64,000 nt of DNA from Marinobacter sp. NP-4(2019) (GCF_003994855.1 NZ_CP034142.1:3720001-3784000), one strand, 5' to 3'; shown: positions 13,173 through 23,786, counted from the stretch's first letter. Notes: a model not told the origin generated them from the sequence alone. Numbers and translations are program-made.

Positions 13173-15844
13173 TTAGCTCAGCACCGGGTTCGTTTTGTTG
13201 CGATCGATTCCGTACTTGCGCATGGCTTCAAGAACCACCTCTTCCTTGATCTCACCGTCCCGTGCCAGAGCCGAGAGCGCGGTGACCGCCACGTAGTAAC
13301 GATCCACCTCGAAGTGACTCCGCAGTTTCTCGCGGGTGTCACTGCGACCAAAACCGTCGGTTCCCAGGGTCAGGTAGGTTTTGGGGATGTAGGCACGCAC
13401 CTGCTCGGACAACAGCTTGATGTAATCCGTGGAAGACACCACCGGACCCTGCTGTTTCTCCAGGCATTGGGTGATGTACGCCTTCTTGGGCGTGTCATCC
13501 GGATGCAGACGGTTCCAGCGTTCGATGTGCAGGCCGTCGCGAGCCAGTTCGTTAAAGCTGGTCACGCTCCAGACATCACTGGCAACGTCAAAATCGTCCT
13601 TCAGTAACTGGGCGGCAGCGCGTACCTCATTGAGGATGGCGCCGGAGCCCATCAACTGAACCCGAGGGGTCTTTTTGCGACCCTTGGTTTCGACGGACTC
13701 AAACAGGTACATGCCCTTGATGATGCCGTCTTCCACCTTCTTGCCTTCCGGCATGGCGGGCTGTTCGTAGTTCTCGTTTTCGATGGTCAGGTAATAGAAG
13801 ACATTGTGGTTGTCTTCAAACATCTCCTTGATGCCATGCCGGATAACCACGGCCATCTCATAGCCATAGGCCGGGTCGTAGGCCTTACAGCTGGGAATGG
13901 TCTGCGCCAGTATATGGCTGTGGCCGTCCTGATGCTGCAGGCCTTCGCCGTTGAGCGTGGTGCGCCCGGCGGTGCCACCAACCAGGAAACCACGGGCCTG
14001 GATATCGCCAGACGCCCAGGCCAGATCGCCCACACGCTGGAAGCCGAACATGGAGTAGAAAATGTAGAACGGCACCAGCGGGAAGTTGTTGGTGCTGTAG
14101 GAGGTCGCCGCCGCCATCCAGGCCGCCATGGAACCGTCCTCGTTGATTCCCTCCTCGAGGATCTGACCTTTCTTGTCTTCCTTGTAGTACATGATCTGGT
14201 CACGGTCTTCCGGCACGTACTTCTGGCCTTCCGACGTGTAGATGCCCAGCTGACGGAACATGCCCTCCATACCAAAGGTACGGGCCTCGTCCGGCACGAT
14301 CGGGACCACCCGCTTACCAATGCGCTTGTCCTTGGTCAGGGCCGTCAGCAGGCGCACAAACGCCATGGTGGTGGAGATTTCACGGCCATTGGAGCCTTCC
14401 AGCAATGCCTTGAAGGTATCCAGCGGCGGCGTCTGCAGCGGCTGGCAGTCCTTGCGGCGCTTGGGATAGAAACCACCCAGTTCCTGCCGGCGCTTGTTCA
14501 TGTAGACAATTTCCGGGCTGTCCGGCGCCGGTCGGTAGTAAGGCACATCCTTGAGCTCTTCGTCCTTCAGCGGTACGGCAAACCGGTCGCGGAAGGCCTT
14601 GAGTTGTTCTATATCGAGTTTCTTCAGGGAGTGCGCGGTATTCTGGGCCTCACCGGCGCTACCGAAACCATAGCCCTTGATGGTATGGGCCAGAATCACC
14701 GTCGGCCGCCCGCCATTGTTGTGGATGGCGTGATGGTAAGCCGCATAAACCTTGTAGGGGTCGTGCCCCCCGCGGTTGAGCTTGTTGATGTCCTCGTCGG
14801 TGAGGTTCTCCACCAGCTTGGACAACTCCGGATACTTGCCGAAGAAGTGCTTGCGGGTATAGGCCGGACCGTTGCTCTTGAAGTTCTGCAGATCGCCATC
14901 CACAGCTTCGTCCATCACCCGCTGCATGAGGCCGTCCTTATCCTGTTCGAACAGTGGGTCCCACATGCGACCCCAGACCACTTTCAGCACGTTCCAGCCG
15001 GCACCGCGAAACACACCTTCCAGCTCCTGGATGATCTTGCCGTTGCCACGCACCGGGCCGTCCAGGCGCTGCAGGTTGCAGTTGACCACGAAGATGAGGT
15101 TGCTGAGGTTCTCGCGACCGGCCATGGAGATGGACCCCAGGGTTTCCGGCTCGTCGCACTCGCCGTCACCGATAAAGCACCATACCTTGCGGTCGCCCAT
15201 ATCGATCAGCTCGCGGCTGTGCAGGTACTTCATTACGTGGGCCTGGTAGATGGCCTGAATCGGACCAAGCCCCATGGATACCGTGGGGAACTGCCAGTAG
15301 TCCGGCATCAGCCAGGGTGGGGGTAGGAAGACAGGCCATTGCCGTCCACCTCTTCCCGGTACTTGTCCAACTGCGCTTCGTCAAAGCGGCCTTCCAGATA
15401 AGAACGGGCGTAGATGCCCGGTGCGGAGTGGCCCTGGAAATACACCAAGTCCGATTCCCGTTTTTCATCACCGCCGTGGAAGAAGTAGTTAAAGCCGACA
15501 TCGTACAGCGTGGCTGCCGAGGAGAACGAAGACACGTGGCCACCCAGTTCACCCGGGCGCTGATTAGCGCGCAACACCATAGCCATGGCGTTCCAGCGGA
15601 TCAGCGAGCGAATACGGCGCTCCATGAACAGGTCCCCCGGCATGCGGGCTTCCTGAGTGACGGGGATGGAGTTACGGAATGGCGTGGTGATCGAATAAGG
15701 TAGCTCGGTACCGTCGCGACTGGCTCGTTCAGAGAGCCTTTCCAGAATATACTTGGCGCGGTCGACGCCTTCCTGTTCGATAAGAGACTCCAGCGCGTCT
15801 AGCCACTCACTGGTCTCGATGGGATCATCGTCCTGGTACATCAA
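13173..15844 (-). pseudogene. aceE: pyruvate dehydrogenase E1 (aceE), one-base frameshift
   Basis: The ThDP-dependent E1 of pyruvate dehydrogenase, homodimeric type, normally near 886 residues. Here it is read in two frames: 15844-15308 encodes the N-terminal 178 residues ending SSYPHPG-stop, and 15308-13173 encodes the remaining 711 from MPDYWQFPTVSMGLGPIQ, including the ThDP motif GDGECDEPE. Adding one C to the CCC run near 15314-15316 restores the family sequence YPHPWLMPDYW in one 889-residue frame. The N-terminal stop and the downstream ATG overlap as TGATG, so re-initiation could make two chains. A base-calling error is the simplest reading, since aceF is intact. Confidence 0.9.
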
Positions 15845-16479
15845 ACCCTCCCCTTGGCATCAAAAAAGGCCACTCGGCCACGATCAGCAGCCAGGTGCCT
15901 GCGGTATCATTCGCTGCGGTGAATTGCAGAACCTGTTGTTTTGGATATTTCAGCCTGACTAGTGTCATCAAGCATAGAACAGCTTGGCCAACTTTACTGC
16001 CTGGACACCTTTGTATTCGCGGCTTTTGGCCAAAAGGTATGAGCCTGGCCGGCAACTGCTCAGTTCTCGCCCGTCATTGTGTAGTTTTTTTACTACAAAA
16101 CCAGATAAACATTCAACTGTAAGGGCTATTAACGGATCGCCATAAACTTTTCTTGCGATTACTTACGTAATAGTGACGGGTTTTCGACCATCAAACAACC
16201 AAGTCTAGACCAATGTCGTAGTATTCCTATCAGAGCACACCTATCCTTATCACGCTAAACGAATCGCCCCTCCGACATTAATAACTTTTCACCACATTTC
16301 GATGTATTTCCAAGATTTTCAAAGAATTTGATCAACAATCTCTGCCTACGCTTCAGGATTTTTTAATTAGACCTGAAAATAAAATTCGATTTATGTATAC
16401 TTGCCTGCCCGTTTTTTAACCAGGGGAGTGGTGGCAACCCCCATCCTCCTGACATTGGCATTCAACCAGAGGGCGATCT
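15845..16479. promoter_or_regulatory. 635-base AT-rich intergenic region between aceE and the KamA-like gene
   Basis: No credible gene is seen. It should contain the divergent promoters for aceE-aceF and for the radical SAM gene. An 18-base palindrome, TGTAGT and ACTACA around six T (16080-16097), is a candidate operator, and CTTTTGGCCAAAAG lies at 16023-16036. A possible -10 TATACT lies at 16396-16401, about 80 bases before the plus-strand start. Bases 16080-16420 are clearly more AT-rich than the surrounding DNA. Confidence 0.5.
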
Positions 16480-17844
16480 ATGAACTCCATCGTCACGTTC
16501 CCGAACCGCATCCCGACTGCCGAGTTCGAAGAGCGGCGCTTCAAGGTCTATACCGACCGCCAGCTCGACAAGATTGAGGTTATCCAGAATCTCCCTGAAG
16601 AGACCCTGTTCGAAATGAAGGTTGTCGCCAGCGTTCTGCCGTTCCGTGTCAACGAGTATGTGATCAACGAACTGATCAACTGGGACAAGGTACCGAACGA
16701 TCCGATCTACCAGTTGGTCTTCCCCCAGAAGGGCATGCTGAAGGACGAACATTTCGAACGTATGGCAAAGATGCACCGGGAAGGTGCCGACAAGAAGGAA
16801 ATCCAGGCCGTTGCCAAGGAAATCCGTGACGAGCTTAACCCCCACCCGGCCGGCCAGATGGAAATGAACATGCCGGAACTGGATGGCGAGGTTCTGGACG
16901 GCGTTCAGCACAAGTATCGCGAAACCGTCCTGTTCTTCCCGGCCCAGGGGCAAACCTGTCACTCCTACTGCACCTTCTGTTTCCGCTGGGCGCAGTTTGT
17001 CGGTGACAAGGACCTGAAAATGGCCAGCACCGAAGCCGAGAAACTGCACGGCTACCTGCAGGAGCACACCGAGGTCACTGACCTGCTGGTCACCGGCGGC
17101 GACCCCATGGTGATGAAAACCAAGAACCTGGTGCAGTACCTGGAACCGCTGCTGCAGCCAGAGTTCGACCACATCCAGACCATCCGCATCGGCACCAAGG
17201 CCCTGACCTTCTGGCCTTATCGCTTCGTGACCGATAAGGACGCGGACGAGCTGATCGATCTGTTTGCCCGCCTGGTCGATGCCGGCAAGCACGTGGCGAT
17301 CATGGCACACTATAACCACTGGCAGGAAATCACCACCGACATCGCCGAAGAAGCGATCCGTCGCATCCGCGCGACCGGCGCCGAGATCCGTGCCCAGGGC
17401 CCGCTGATCAAGCACGTCAACGACGACGCTGACGCCTGGGCCAAACTGTGGAAGAAAGAAGTGCAGCTGGGCATCATCCCTTACTACATGTTTGTGGAGC
17501 GGGACACGGGCGCCAAGAACTACTTCGAGATTCCGCTCGCCGAGGCTTACCACATCTACCGCGAGGCAATGAAGCAGGTCTCAGGCCTGGCCCGCACCGC
17601 ACGCGGCCCCTCGATGAGCGCCGGTCCAGGCAAGGTGGAAATCCAGGGCATCACCGAAATCAAGGGTGAAAAGGTATTCGTCCTGCGCTTTCTGCAGGGC
17701 CGCAACCCGGACTGGGTGCAGCGCCCGTTCTTCGCAAAATACAGCGAAACGGCCACCTGGCTGCACGAGCTGGAGCCTGCCCTGGGAGAGGAGAAGTTCT
17801 TCTTTGAGGACGAGTACGAGCAGATGAAGAAGGGAAATGGCTGA
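16480..17844 (+). CDS. KamA-family radical SAM protein (lysine 2,3-aminomutase-like)
   Basis: A 454-residue radical SAM protein of the KamA family. The 4Fe-4S cysteines are C160, C164 and C167 in CHSYCTFCFR; LLVTGGDPMVMK near 205 is the conserved SAM-contact block; K385 in SAGPGKVEIQG is the candidate PLP lysine, matching the PGK position of lysine 2,3-aminomutases. The ATG at 16480 has GAGGG upstream. There is no partner gene (no acetyltransferase for beta-lysine and no epmA/efp), so neither osmolyte synthesis nor EF-P modification can be assigned. It may use another amino acid or peptide substrate. Confidence 0.82.
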   Translation: MNSIVTFPNRIPTAEFEERRFKVYTDRQLDKIEVIQNLPEETLFEMKVVASVLPFRVNEYVINELINWDKVPNDPIYQLVFPQKGMLKDEHFERMAKMHREGADKKEIQAVAKEIRDELNPHPAGQMEMNMPELDGEVLDGVQHKYRETVLFFPAQGQTCHSYCTFCFRWAQFVGDKDLKMASTEAEKLHGYLQEHTEVTDLLVTGGDPMVMKTKNLVQYLEPLLQPEFDHIQTIRIGTKALTFWPYRFVTDKDADELIDLFARLVDAGKHVAIMAHYNHWQEITTDIAEEAIRRIRATGAEIRAQGPLIKHVNDDADAWAKLWKKEVQLGIIPYYMFVERDTGAKNYFEIPLAEAYHIYREAMKQVSGLARTARGPSMSAGPGKVEIQGITEIKGEKVFVLRFLQGRNPDWVQRPFFAKYSETATWLHELEPALGEEKFFFEDEYEQMKKGNG

Positions 17845-17869
17845 AGCCAGCCCCTTCCTATGCTGAACT

Positions 17870-17895
17870 GAAGGCGCCGCTAGTCCGGCGCCTTC
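17870..17895. terminator. hairpin between convergent genes, weak terminator candidate
   Basis: A perfect 9-bp stem GAAGGCGCC/GGCGCCTTC with an 8-base loop containing the stop codon of the AraC-type gene. It lies 25 bases after the radical SAM stop. No T-run follows in either direction, so rho-independent function is uncertain. Confidence 0.4.
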
Positions 17896-18902
17896 ATGTA
17901 ATCCCGCGGTGAGCAGCCTGTCCAGCGTCGAAATGCACGACTGAAGTTGGTGACATCGGAATAGCCCAACAGATCCGATACCTGACCAATACTTTTCTGC
18001 CGCAGGGCAAGCAGACGCTTGGCATGTTGCTGACGTATCGATTCCACCAGTTCCCGGAACACCACCCCTTCCCCCTGCAACTTGCGCTGCAGCGTTCGGG
18101 GCGTCATATTCAGCTTTTCCGCCACCGCCTCGATCGAGGCGAACCCCAGCTCCTCATCGAACGCCAGGTCCCGCACCTGTCGCACCAGTGACCGCCCGCC
18201 CCCGAGTCTGCCGAGCTCTTCCTTGCACTGCTCACGCGCCACACGGGCCGCCACCGGATCAGCCATAACCAGAGGATATTCCAGAATCGAGGCGTCGAAG
18301 ATAAAGCCATTGAAGTCGCCGTCAAAGATCAGCGGGCCGGCAACCAGGTGCTCAAACCGATCCATGTAGGACGGCCTCGAAAAACGGACAACCCCTTCGC
18401 CATTGAGCCTTCGGCCGGTGAGCGCTTCTGCCATGGAGGCAAACCCCGTCAGGAGAAACTGCGCACCGACTGCTCCGAGCTGATAGCGCGCATCCCGCTC
18501 ACTCAGGGTGAGACGTACACGATCACCCTCCCGGTCCAGAGACAATGTCAGATCGGACGAAGGCACACCGAAATAAGCCCTGGCGATCTCAAGCGCTTCG
18601 CCCAGGGTTTTTACTACCATGGCAGCTTGCCCGATCACCCCGTGACACGACACCTTCATCTGCAGCCCCAGCAGAAAACCGATGCCGGGCTCACCAGTCA
18701 GCTCAATCGCTCGCTGGATAAGTCGCGAAAAGCTTTCTCTGGGCAGGCGGAATCCGCTGCCCAGCAGGTCTTCGATCGAAAGCCCCTCTCCCGACAATAA
18801 CTGCTCAACCGGGATATTCCACCGCTCAACCACATCGATCAGCAGCAGAACGTAGGTGCCCGGAACAGTAGGCTGACTGGAAACAATTGAAACGGCTGTC
18901 AT
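17880..18902 (-). CDS. AraC-family transcriptional regulator
   Basis: A 340-residue regulator. The N-terminal two thirds resemble the arabinose-binding-like ligand domain found in OruR-type AraC proteins; the C-terminal 90 residues hold two helix-turn-helix motifs (SIEAVAEKLNMTPRTLQRKL from about 256 and SIGQVSDLLGYSDVTNFSRA from about 302) and the signature end GCSPRDYM. It is transcribed divergently from the desaturase across a short gap, so control of that gene is the natural inference. The ligand is unknown. Confidence 0.9.
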   Translation of the reverse strand: MTAVSIVSSQPTVPGTYVLLLIDVVERWNIPVEQLLSGEGLSIEDLLGSGFRLPRESFSRLIQRAIELTGEPGIGFLLGLQMKVSCHGVIGQAAMVVKTLGEALEIARAYFGVPSSDLTLSLDREGDRVRLTLSERDARYQLGAVGAQFLLTGFASMAEALTGRRLNGEGVVRFSRPSYMDRFEHLVAGPLIFDGDFNGFIFDASILEYPLVMADPVAARVAREQCKEELGRLGGGRSLVRQVRDLAFDEELGFASIEAVAEKLNMTPRTLQRKLQGEGVVFRELVESIRQQHAKRLLALRQKSIGQVSDLLGYSDVTNFSRAFRRWTGCSPRDYMKAPD

Positions 18903-19038
18903 TGGAGTTGTCGCCTAATGATCGTTTTTTGTCGTGCATTCATAGCCGGGTTCGGCGTGGACACACTCACAATAGCAGCAGATATCACCAGGTACAGGTG
19001 CCTGATTGCCAACCACAACCGTTAAAAAGGTCAAAACC

Positions 19039-20133
19039 ATGTCTGTTGATCCAAGCACCATGACCGATGCGGAGAAAACCGATGTTATCCGCAAGACCAT
19101 ACTCGAAGAGGGAAGAGCGCTTCGTCGCCGTCACCCGTGGCTAGAGAAACACCAGAACCTGATCGGGGCATCGATCATGGCGGTTTCCCTGCTGGGCATG
19201 ATCGCCAGTGGAGCACTTTATGTAATCGGCACCATTCCCTGGTGGGTGTGCGTCCCGGTGACGGCCATTTTCGCCTCCTTCATCCACGAACTGGAACACG
19301 ACCTGATTCATCTGATGTACTTCAAGAACCGCCCCTGGGCCAATGATCTGATGCTGGCGCTCGGCTGGCTGGCACGGGCCAGTACCGTCAGCCCGTTTGT
19401 CCGGCGCAAACTTCACCTGCACCACCACAAGTTCAGCGGCACCGAGAGCGACCTGGAAGAGCGGGGCATTACCAACGGTGAGCGTTGGGGCTTAAGGCGT
19501 TTGTTGATGACCGGGGATAACATGATGGCGATTTTCCTCCGCCCGTTTACCATGCAGCGCGCCGTGCGCCAGTATATCCGCTCCCAGAAGCCGGCATCAC
19601 GGGGCGAAGCCAGAAAGATGAGCCTGCAGCAGATACTCGCCTATGCACCGCTGGGCAACATTTATTACCTGCTGTTTCACAGCTGGGTGGTCGCCCACGT
19701 GGTCCTTTTCACCGCCCAGATCAGCGGCAACCCGCTCACCCTGTCTGCCGAGCTGTCAGCGGCCATGAGCATTCTGAACACCTTTGCCGTGGTGTATATG
19801 CTGCCATCTTTCCTGCGCACATTCTGCCTGCACTTCATCAGCTCCAACATGCACTACTACGGCGATGTTGAAGCCCGGAATGTGATGCAGCAATGCCAGG
19901 TCCTCAACCCCTGGTGGCTGATGCCCATGCAGGTTTTCTGCTTCAACTTCGGCAGCACCCACGCCATTCACCACTTCGCGGTGCGGGAACCTTTCTATAT
20001 CCGGCAATGGACGGCACCGGCCGCCCACAAGGTGATGAGAGAGATGGGGGTTCGTTTTAATGACTACGGCACGTTTCTGAGGGGGAACCGCTTTTACAGG
20101 GAGACTTCTGCGGAGAAGCGTCAGGCAGCATGA
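19039..20133 (+). CDS. membrane fatty acid desaturase family protein
   Basis: A 364-residue membrane di-iron enzyme with three histidine boxes: HELEHD at 83-88, HLHHH at 126-130 and HAIHH at 308-312, spaced as in acyl-lipid desaturases and hydroxylases. Hydrophobic segments lie near residues 38-70 and 215-265. The ATG at 19039 has AAGGT upstream; a TTG at 19006 is in frame but less likely. The divergent AraC gene probably controls it. Whether it desaturates phospholipid acyl chains or modifies another lipid cannot be read from sequence. Confidence 0.87.
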   Translation: MSVDPSTMTDAEKTDVIRKTILEEGRALRRRHPWLEKHQNLIGASIMAVSLLGMIASGALYVIGTIPWWVCVPVTAIFASFIHELEHDLIHLMYFKNRPWANDLMLALGWLARASTVSPFVRRKLHLHHHKFSGTESDLEERGITNGERWGLRRLLMTGDNMMAIFLRPFTMQRAVRQYIRSQKPASRGEARKMSLQQILAYAPLGNIYYLLFHSWVVAHVVLFTAQISGNPLTLSAELSAAMSILNTFAVVYMLPSFLRTFCLHFISSNMHYYGDVEARNVMQQCQVLNPWWLMPMQVFCFNFGSTHAIHHFAVREPFYIRQWTAPAAHKVMREMGVRFNDYGTFLRGNRFYRETSAEKRQAA

Positions 20134-20161
20134 GTCCGACGACGCACGCTGCCCGCACCCA

Positions 20162-21025
20162 TCAATGCATCAGCGTGTACAGCTTCCGCCGATAGGTCCT
20201 GACGTCCGGGTTGTTGTTGCCAAGCTTGTCGAACAGTTCGATCAATGTGGTCTTGGCAACCTCATCCTTGTACTTGCTATCCGACTGCATCAGGCGGATC
20301 AGCAGCTCCATCGCCTGAGCGTTGTTTTCCTGCAGAATGTGGTGCAGCGACAATTGGTGCAGGGCGTGGGGATCTTTCGGATCCTGTTCCAGCGCCATTT
20401 CCAGATCCTTAACAGGCGGTAACTCTGCCGATTGTCTGAGGAACTTGATGCGGGCCGCCAGCTGTTTGGCCTGGTGCTGCAGCTTTTCTTCCGGCGGCAG
20501 GCTCTCCAGCACCTGCTCCGCGGTTTCCAGATCCCCCATTTCAGCCTTCAACTGCGCCAGATCGATCAGGACCTTGAGGTTCTCGGGATCTTTCTGGTTC
20601 ATTTCCGTCAGGATCGCCAACGCGCCTTCCACGTCACCACCCTCCCAGAGGCGGTGGGCTTTTTCGTAGGGATCTTCCTCCGGGGCTTCCACGTGCTTAT
20701 CCAGCACCTTGCGGATCTCGCTCTCCGGCAACGCACCGTTGAAGCCGTCCACAGCCTGACCATCCTTGACCAGAATGACCGTCGGCAAACTGCGCACACC
20801 CAGCGATGCGGTCAGTTGCTGTTGTTCGTCGGCATTCACCTTGGCCAGAATGAAGCCCCCCTGATATTCATCCGCCAGCTTTTCCAACAATGGCATCAAC
20901 TGCTTACAGGGTGCGCACCACTCCGCCCAGACATCGACCAGAATGGGGGTGGTTGAAGACGCTTCCATCACTTTTTGCTGGAAGTTCTCCATATTGGCTT
21001 CAAAAATATAAGGCGAATTGCTCAT
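20162..21025 (-). CDS. cnoX: chaperedoxin CnoX (YbbN), thioredoxin-TPR protein
   Basis: A 287-residue protein with an N-terminal thioredoxin domain (VDVWAEWCAPCKQLMPLLE, cysteines 37 and 40) and C-terminal TPR-like helices (from about residue 120). E. coli CnoX has SxxC instead of CxxC; here both cysteines are present as in many other proteobacteria, so redox activity is likely. The family protects proteins from oxidation and hands clients to DnaK and GroEL. The ATG at 21025 has AGGTG six bases upstream. It is divergent from lon, a sensible protein-quality-control pair. Confidence 0.9.
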   Translation of the reverse strand: MSNSPYIFEANMENFQQKVMEASSTTPILVDVWAEWCAPCKQLMPLLEKLADEYQGGFILAKVNADEQQQLTASLGVRSLPTVILVKDGQAVDGFNGALPESEIRKVLDKHVEAPEEDPYEKAHRLWEGGDVEGALAILTEMNQKDPENLKVLIDLAQLKAEMGDLETAEQVLESLPPEEKLQHQAKQLAARIKFLRQSAELPPVKDLEMALEQDPKDPHALHQLSLHHILQENNAQAMELLIRLMQSDSKYKDEVAKTTLIELFDKLGNNNPDVRTYRRKLYTLMH

Positions 21026-21221
21026 CAGTGGCACCTGAACAGGTTGGGAAAGTTCGTTGCGTTTGCCATGGTATTGGGGGCAAGCCGACGAATTTCAAGG
21101 TTCACGTACATCTTTGAGGGATGTCCTTGAAATACCTGCAACTGACGTTACATAAGCTATAAATGACACGTCGGGGCGGTCGTGCCCCTAACCCAACTTT
21201 CCGAATGGATACTGGCACGGT

Positions 21222-23671
21222 ATGAACGAAGACAACCGTAATGACTCTCTTGAAGAATTCCAGGAAGACGTCACCGAATACATCGGTAAAGATGAGAACA
21301 GCAAGGGTCTGGCTCTTCCCCAACAATTAATGCCCCGACGCATGTACGTCCTGCCGGTGTCCAACCGCCCGTTCTTCCCGGCGCAGGTGCAGCCGGTGGT
21401 CGTCAATCAGGATCCATGGAACGAAACCCTCAAGCGTGTAGGGGAAACCGACCACAAGGTCTTGGGTATCTGTTTTGTTGACACCCCGGACCCGGAGCAC
21501 AGCATCCCCGCCAGTGAGGAACTGGAAACCATGGGCTGTGCGGTCAGGGTACACCACGCCCAGCAGGAAAATGGCAAGGTCCAGTTTATTGCCCAGGGCC
21601 TGCAACGATTTCGCATTGTCCAGTGGCTACGTCGCAAGCCACCCTACCTGGTGGAGGTGGAGTACCCCAAAGAGCCCGAAGAAGAGGCCGATGAACTCAA
21701 GGCCTACACTCTCGCCATCATCAGCGCCATCAAGGATCTTTTGCGCACCAATCCCCTGTATGGGGAAGAGGTGAAGCAATACCTGTCCCGCTTCGGCCCG
21801 GACGACAGCTCCCCCCTGGCCGATTTCGGCGCCTCGATGACCAGCGCCAGGGGCCAGGAACTGCAGGAAGTGCTGGATACCGTTCCCCTGCTCCGCCGCA
21901 TGGAGAAAGTGCTGCTGCTGATGCGCAAAGAACAGGAAGTGGCGCGCCTGCAGGCGGAGATCAGCGAGGAAGTGAACGACAAGGTGCAGAAGCACCAGCG
22001 CGAATTCTTCCTGCGAGAGCAGTTGAAAGTCATCCAGCGCGAGCTGGGCATGGCCAAGGACGACAAGACCGCGGACGTGGAGCGCTTCCAGGCCCGCATG
22101 GAAAAACTGAACCCGCCGGAACAGGTCAGCGAACGTTTCAAAGACGAAATCGAAAAACTACAGGTGCTGGAGCAGGGATCACCGGAGTACGGTGTCACAC
22201 GCAACTACCTGGACTGGCTGACCCAGGTGCCCTGGGGCCTGACATCCGAAGACCACTTCGACCTGGCCGAGGCGCGCCGGATACTGGACCGCGACCACGA
22301 TGGCCTGGACGACGTCAAGGACCGTATTGTCGAGTTCCTTGCGGAAGGTACCTTCAAGGGTGAAGTCAGCGGCTCGATACTGCTGCTGGTCGGCCCGCCG
22401 GGCGTCGGCAAAACCTCCATCGGTCATTCAGTGGCGGATGCCCTTGGCCGCGAGTTCTACCGCTTCAGCGTCGGCGGTATGAGAGACGAAGCCGAGATCA
22501 AGGGCCACCGCCGCACCTACATTGGCGCCATGCCCGGCAAGTTTGTGCAGGCACTGAAGGACGCCAAAGTGTCCAACCCGGTGATCATGCTGGACGAGAT
22601 CGACAAGATAGGCGCGTCCTATCAGGGAGACCCGGCCTCCGCCCTGCTGGAGACCCTGGACCCGGAACAGAACCGCGAGTTCCTGGACCATTACCTGGAC
22701 GTGCGCATGGACCTGTCGAAGGTGCTGTTTATCTGTACCGCCAACCAACTGGACACCATTCCCCGCCCGCTGCTGGACCGCATGGATGTGATCCGGCTGT
22801 CCGGCTACATCGCGGAGGAAAAGCTGGCCATTGCCAAACACTTCCTGATGCCACGCCTGCTGAAACGGGTGGGGCTGCTGAAAAAACAACTGAATATCAC
22901 CGATGCAGCACTGAAACAGGTCATAGAAGGCTACGCCCGTGAAGCCGGGGTGCGGAACCTGGAAAAAATGCTGCACAAGATCATCCGCAAGGGCATTGTG
23001 CGCTTACTGGAAGATCCGGACACACCGGTGAAAGTGGGCGTAGCTGACCTGGCGACCTACCTCGGGCAACCCTCTTTCCGCAAGGAAAAATCCCTCAAGG
23101 GCACCGGCGTGGTAACCGGCCTGGCCTGGACCGCCATGGGGGCGCCACGTTGAGCATCGAAGCCTCCCGCATCCACAGCTCCCAGCGCGGCTTCAAACTG
23201 ACCGGGCAACTCGGGGACGTGATGAAGGAATCGGCGGAAATCGCCTACAGTTACGTGTCATCAAACCTCAAGCGCTTCAAGGGCGACCCCACCTTCTTCG
23301 ACAAATCCTTCGTGCACCTGCACGTACCGGAAGGGGCAACACCCAAGGATGGCCCAAGTGCCGGTGTCACTATGGCCACCGCCCTGTTGTCCATTGCCCG
23401 CCGCGAAGCGCCACAACAAAACATCGCCATGACCGGCGAACTGACCCTGACCGGGCAGGTGCTGCCGGTTGGCGGTATCCGCGAAAAAGTCATCGCCGCC
23501 CGCCGGCAGAAAATCAATAACCTGATCCTGCCGGAGGCGAATCGGGGAGATTACGAGGAACTGCCGGACTACCTGAAGGAGGGGCTGACGGTGAATTTTG
23601 CCAAGCAGTACAGCGATGTGTTTCAGGTGTGCTTCGGGGATAAGCCCAAGCGGGGGTCTTCGGTGCATTGA
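21222..23671 (+). pseudogene. lon: Lon ATP-dependent protease, one-base frameshift
   Basis: An AAA+ serine protease that degrades damaged and regulatory proteins. Bases 21222-23153 encode 643 residues: the N-terminal substrate domain, coiled coil, Walker A GPPGVGKTS at 391 and Walker B MLDEID around D458. The frame then ends AMGAPR-stop. Bases 23150-23671 continue in another frame with the protease domain, including the catalytic serine in KDGPSAGVTM and the lysine in GGIREKVIAARR. One extra G in the GGGGG run at 23138-23142 restores AMGGATLSIEASR and a protein of about 816 residues. It resembles the second Lon of pseudomonads (AsrA type). It is probably an error in the read rather than a real break. 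Confidence 0.9.
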
Positions 23672-23681
23672 GAGCCGGTTT

Positions 23682-23727
23682 GTCGGATTACGCTTCGCTC
23701 ATTGTGCCGTTCACCGGTAAATCCGAC
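23682..23727. repeat. REP-like palindrome, divergent copy
   Basis: Outer arms GTCGGATT and AATCCGAC with the usual CTAC just outside, but a longer and poorly paired middle than in the other copies. It lies between the ends of lon and the MarR-type gene. Confidence 0.65.
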
Positions 23728-23786
23728 CTACTGGAATGTGGCAGCGAGATGGCAGGTCGGCCTCGGGGAGGGGCCAGCCCCCCAAT

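Noticed and set aside
15306..15310. A genuine two-gene aceE with coupled translation at TGATG
   Set aside because: The split falls inside a conserved block of a homodimeric E1, and the methionine is a normal internal residue of the family; an error in one base is simpler.
13806..15326. A 506-codon plus-strand open frame opposite aceE
   Set aside because: A shadow of the conserved aceE coding strand; it has no ribosome binding site and no recognisable domain.
16023..16036. Palindrome CTTTTGGCCAAAAG as an operator
   Set aside because: It is short, occurs once, and lies away from any promoter boxes that could be identified.
15895..16122. A 75-codon frame in the aceE upstream region
   Set aside because: Poor composition, no ribosome binding site and no recognisable similarity.
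21110..21165. A sigma-32 promoter before lon (CTTGAAA with a distal -10)
   Set aside because: The -35 is good, but the -10 at the right distance reads CGTTACAT and does not match CCCCATNT well enough.
23138..23153. Programmed frameshifting in lon
   Set aside because: Lon needs no such event in known relatives, there is no classic slippery heptamer, and a single missing G explains the break.
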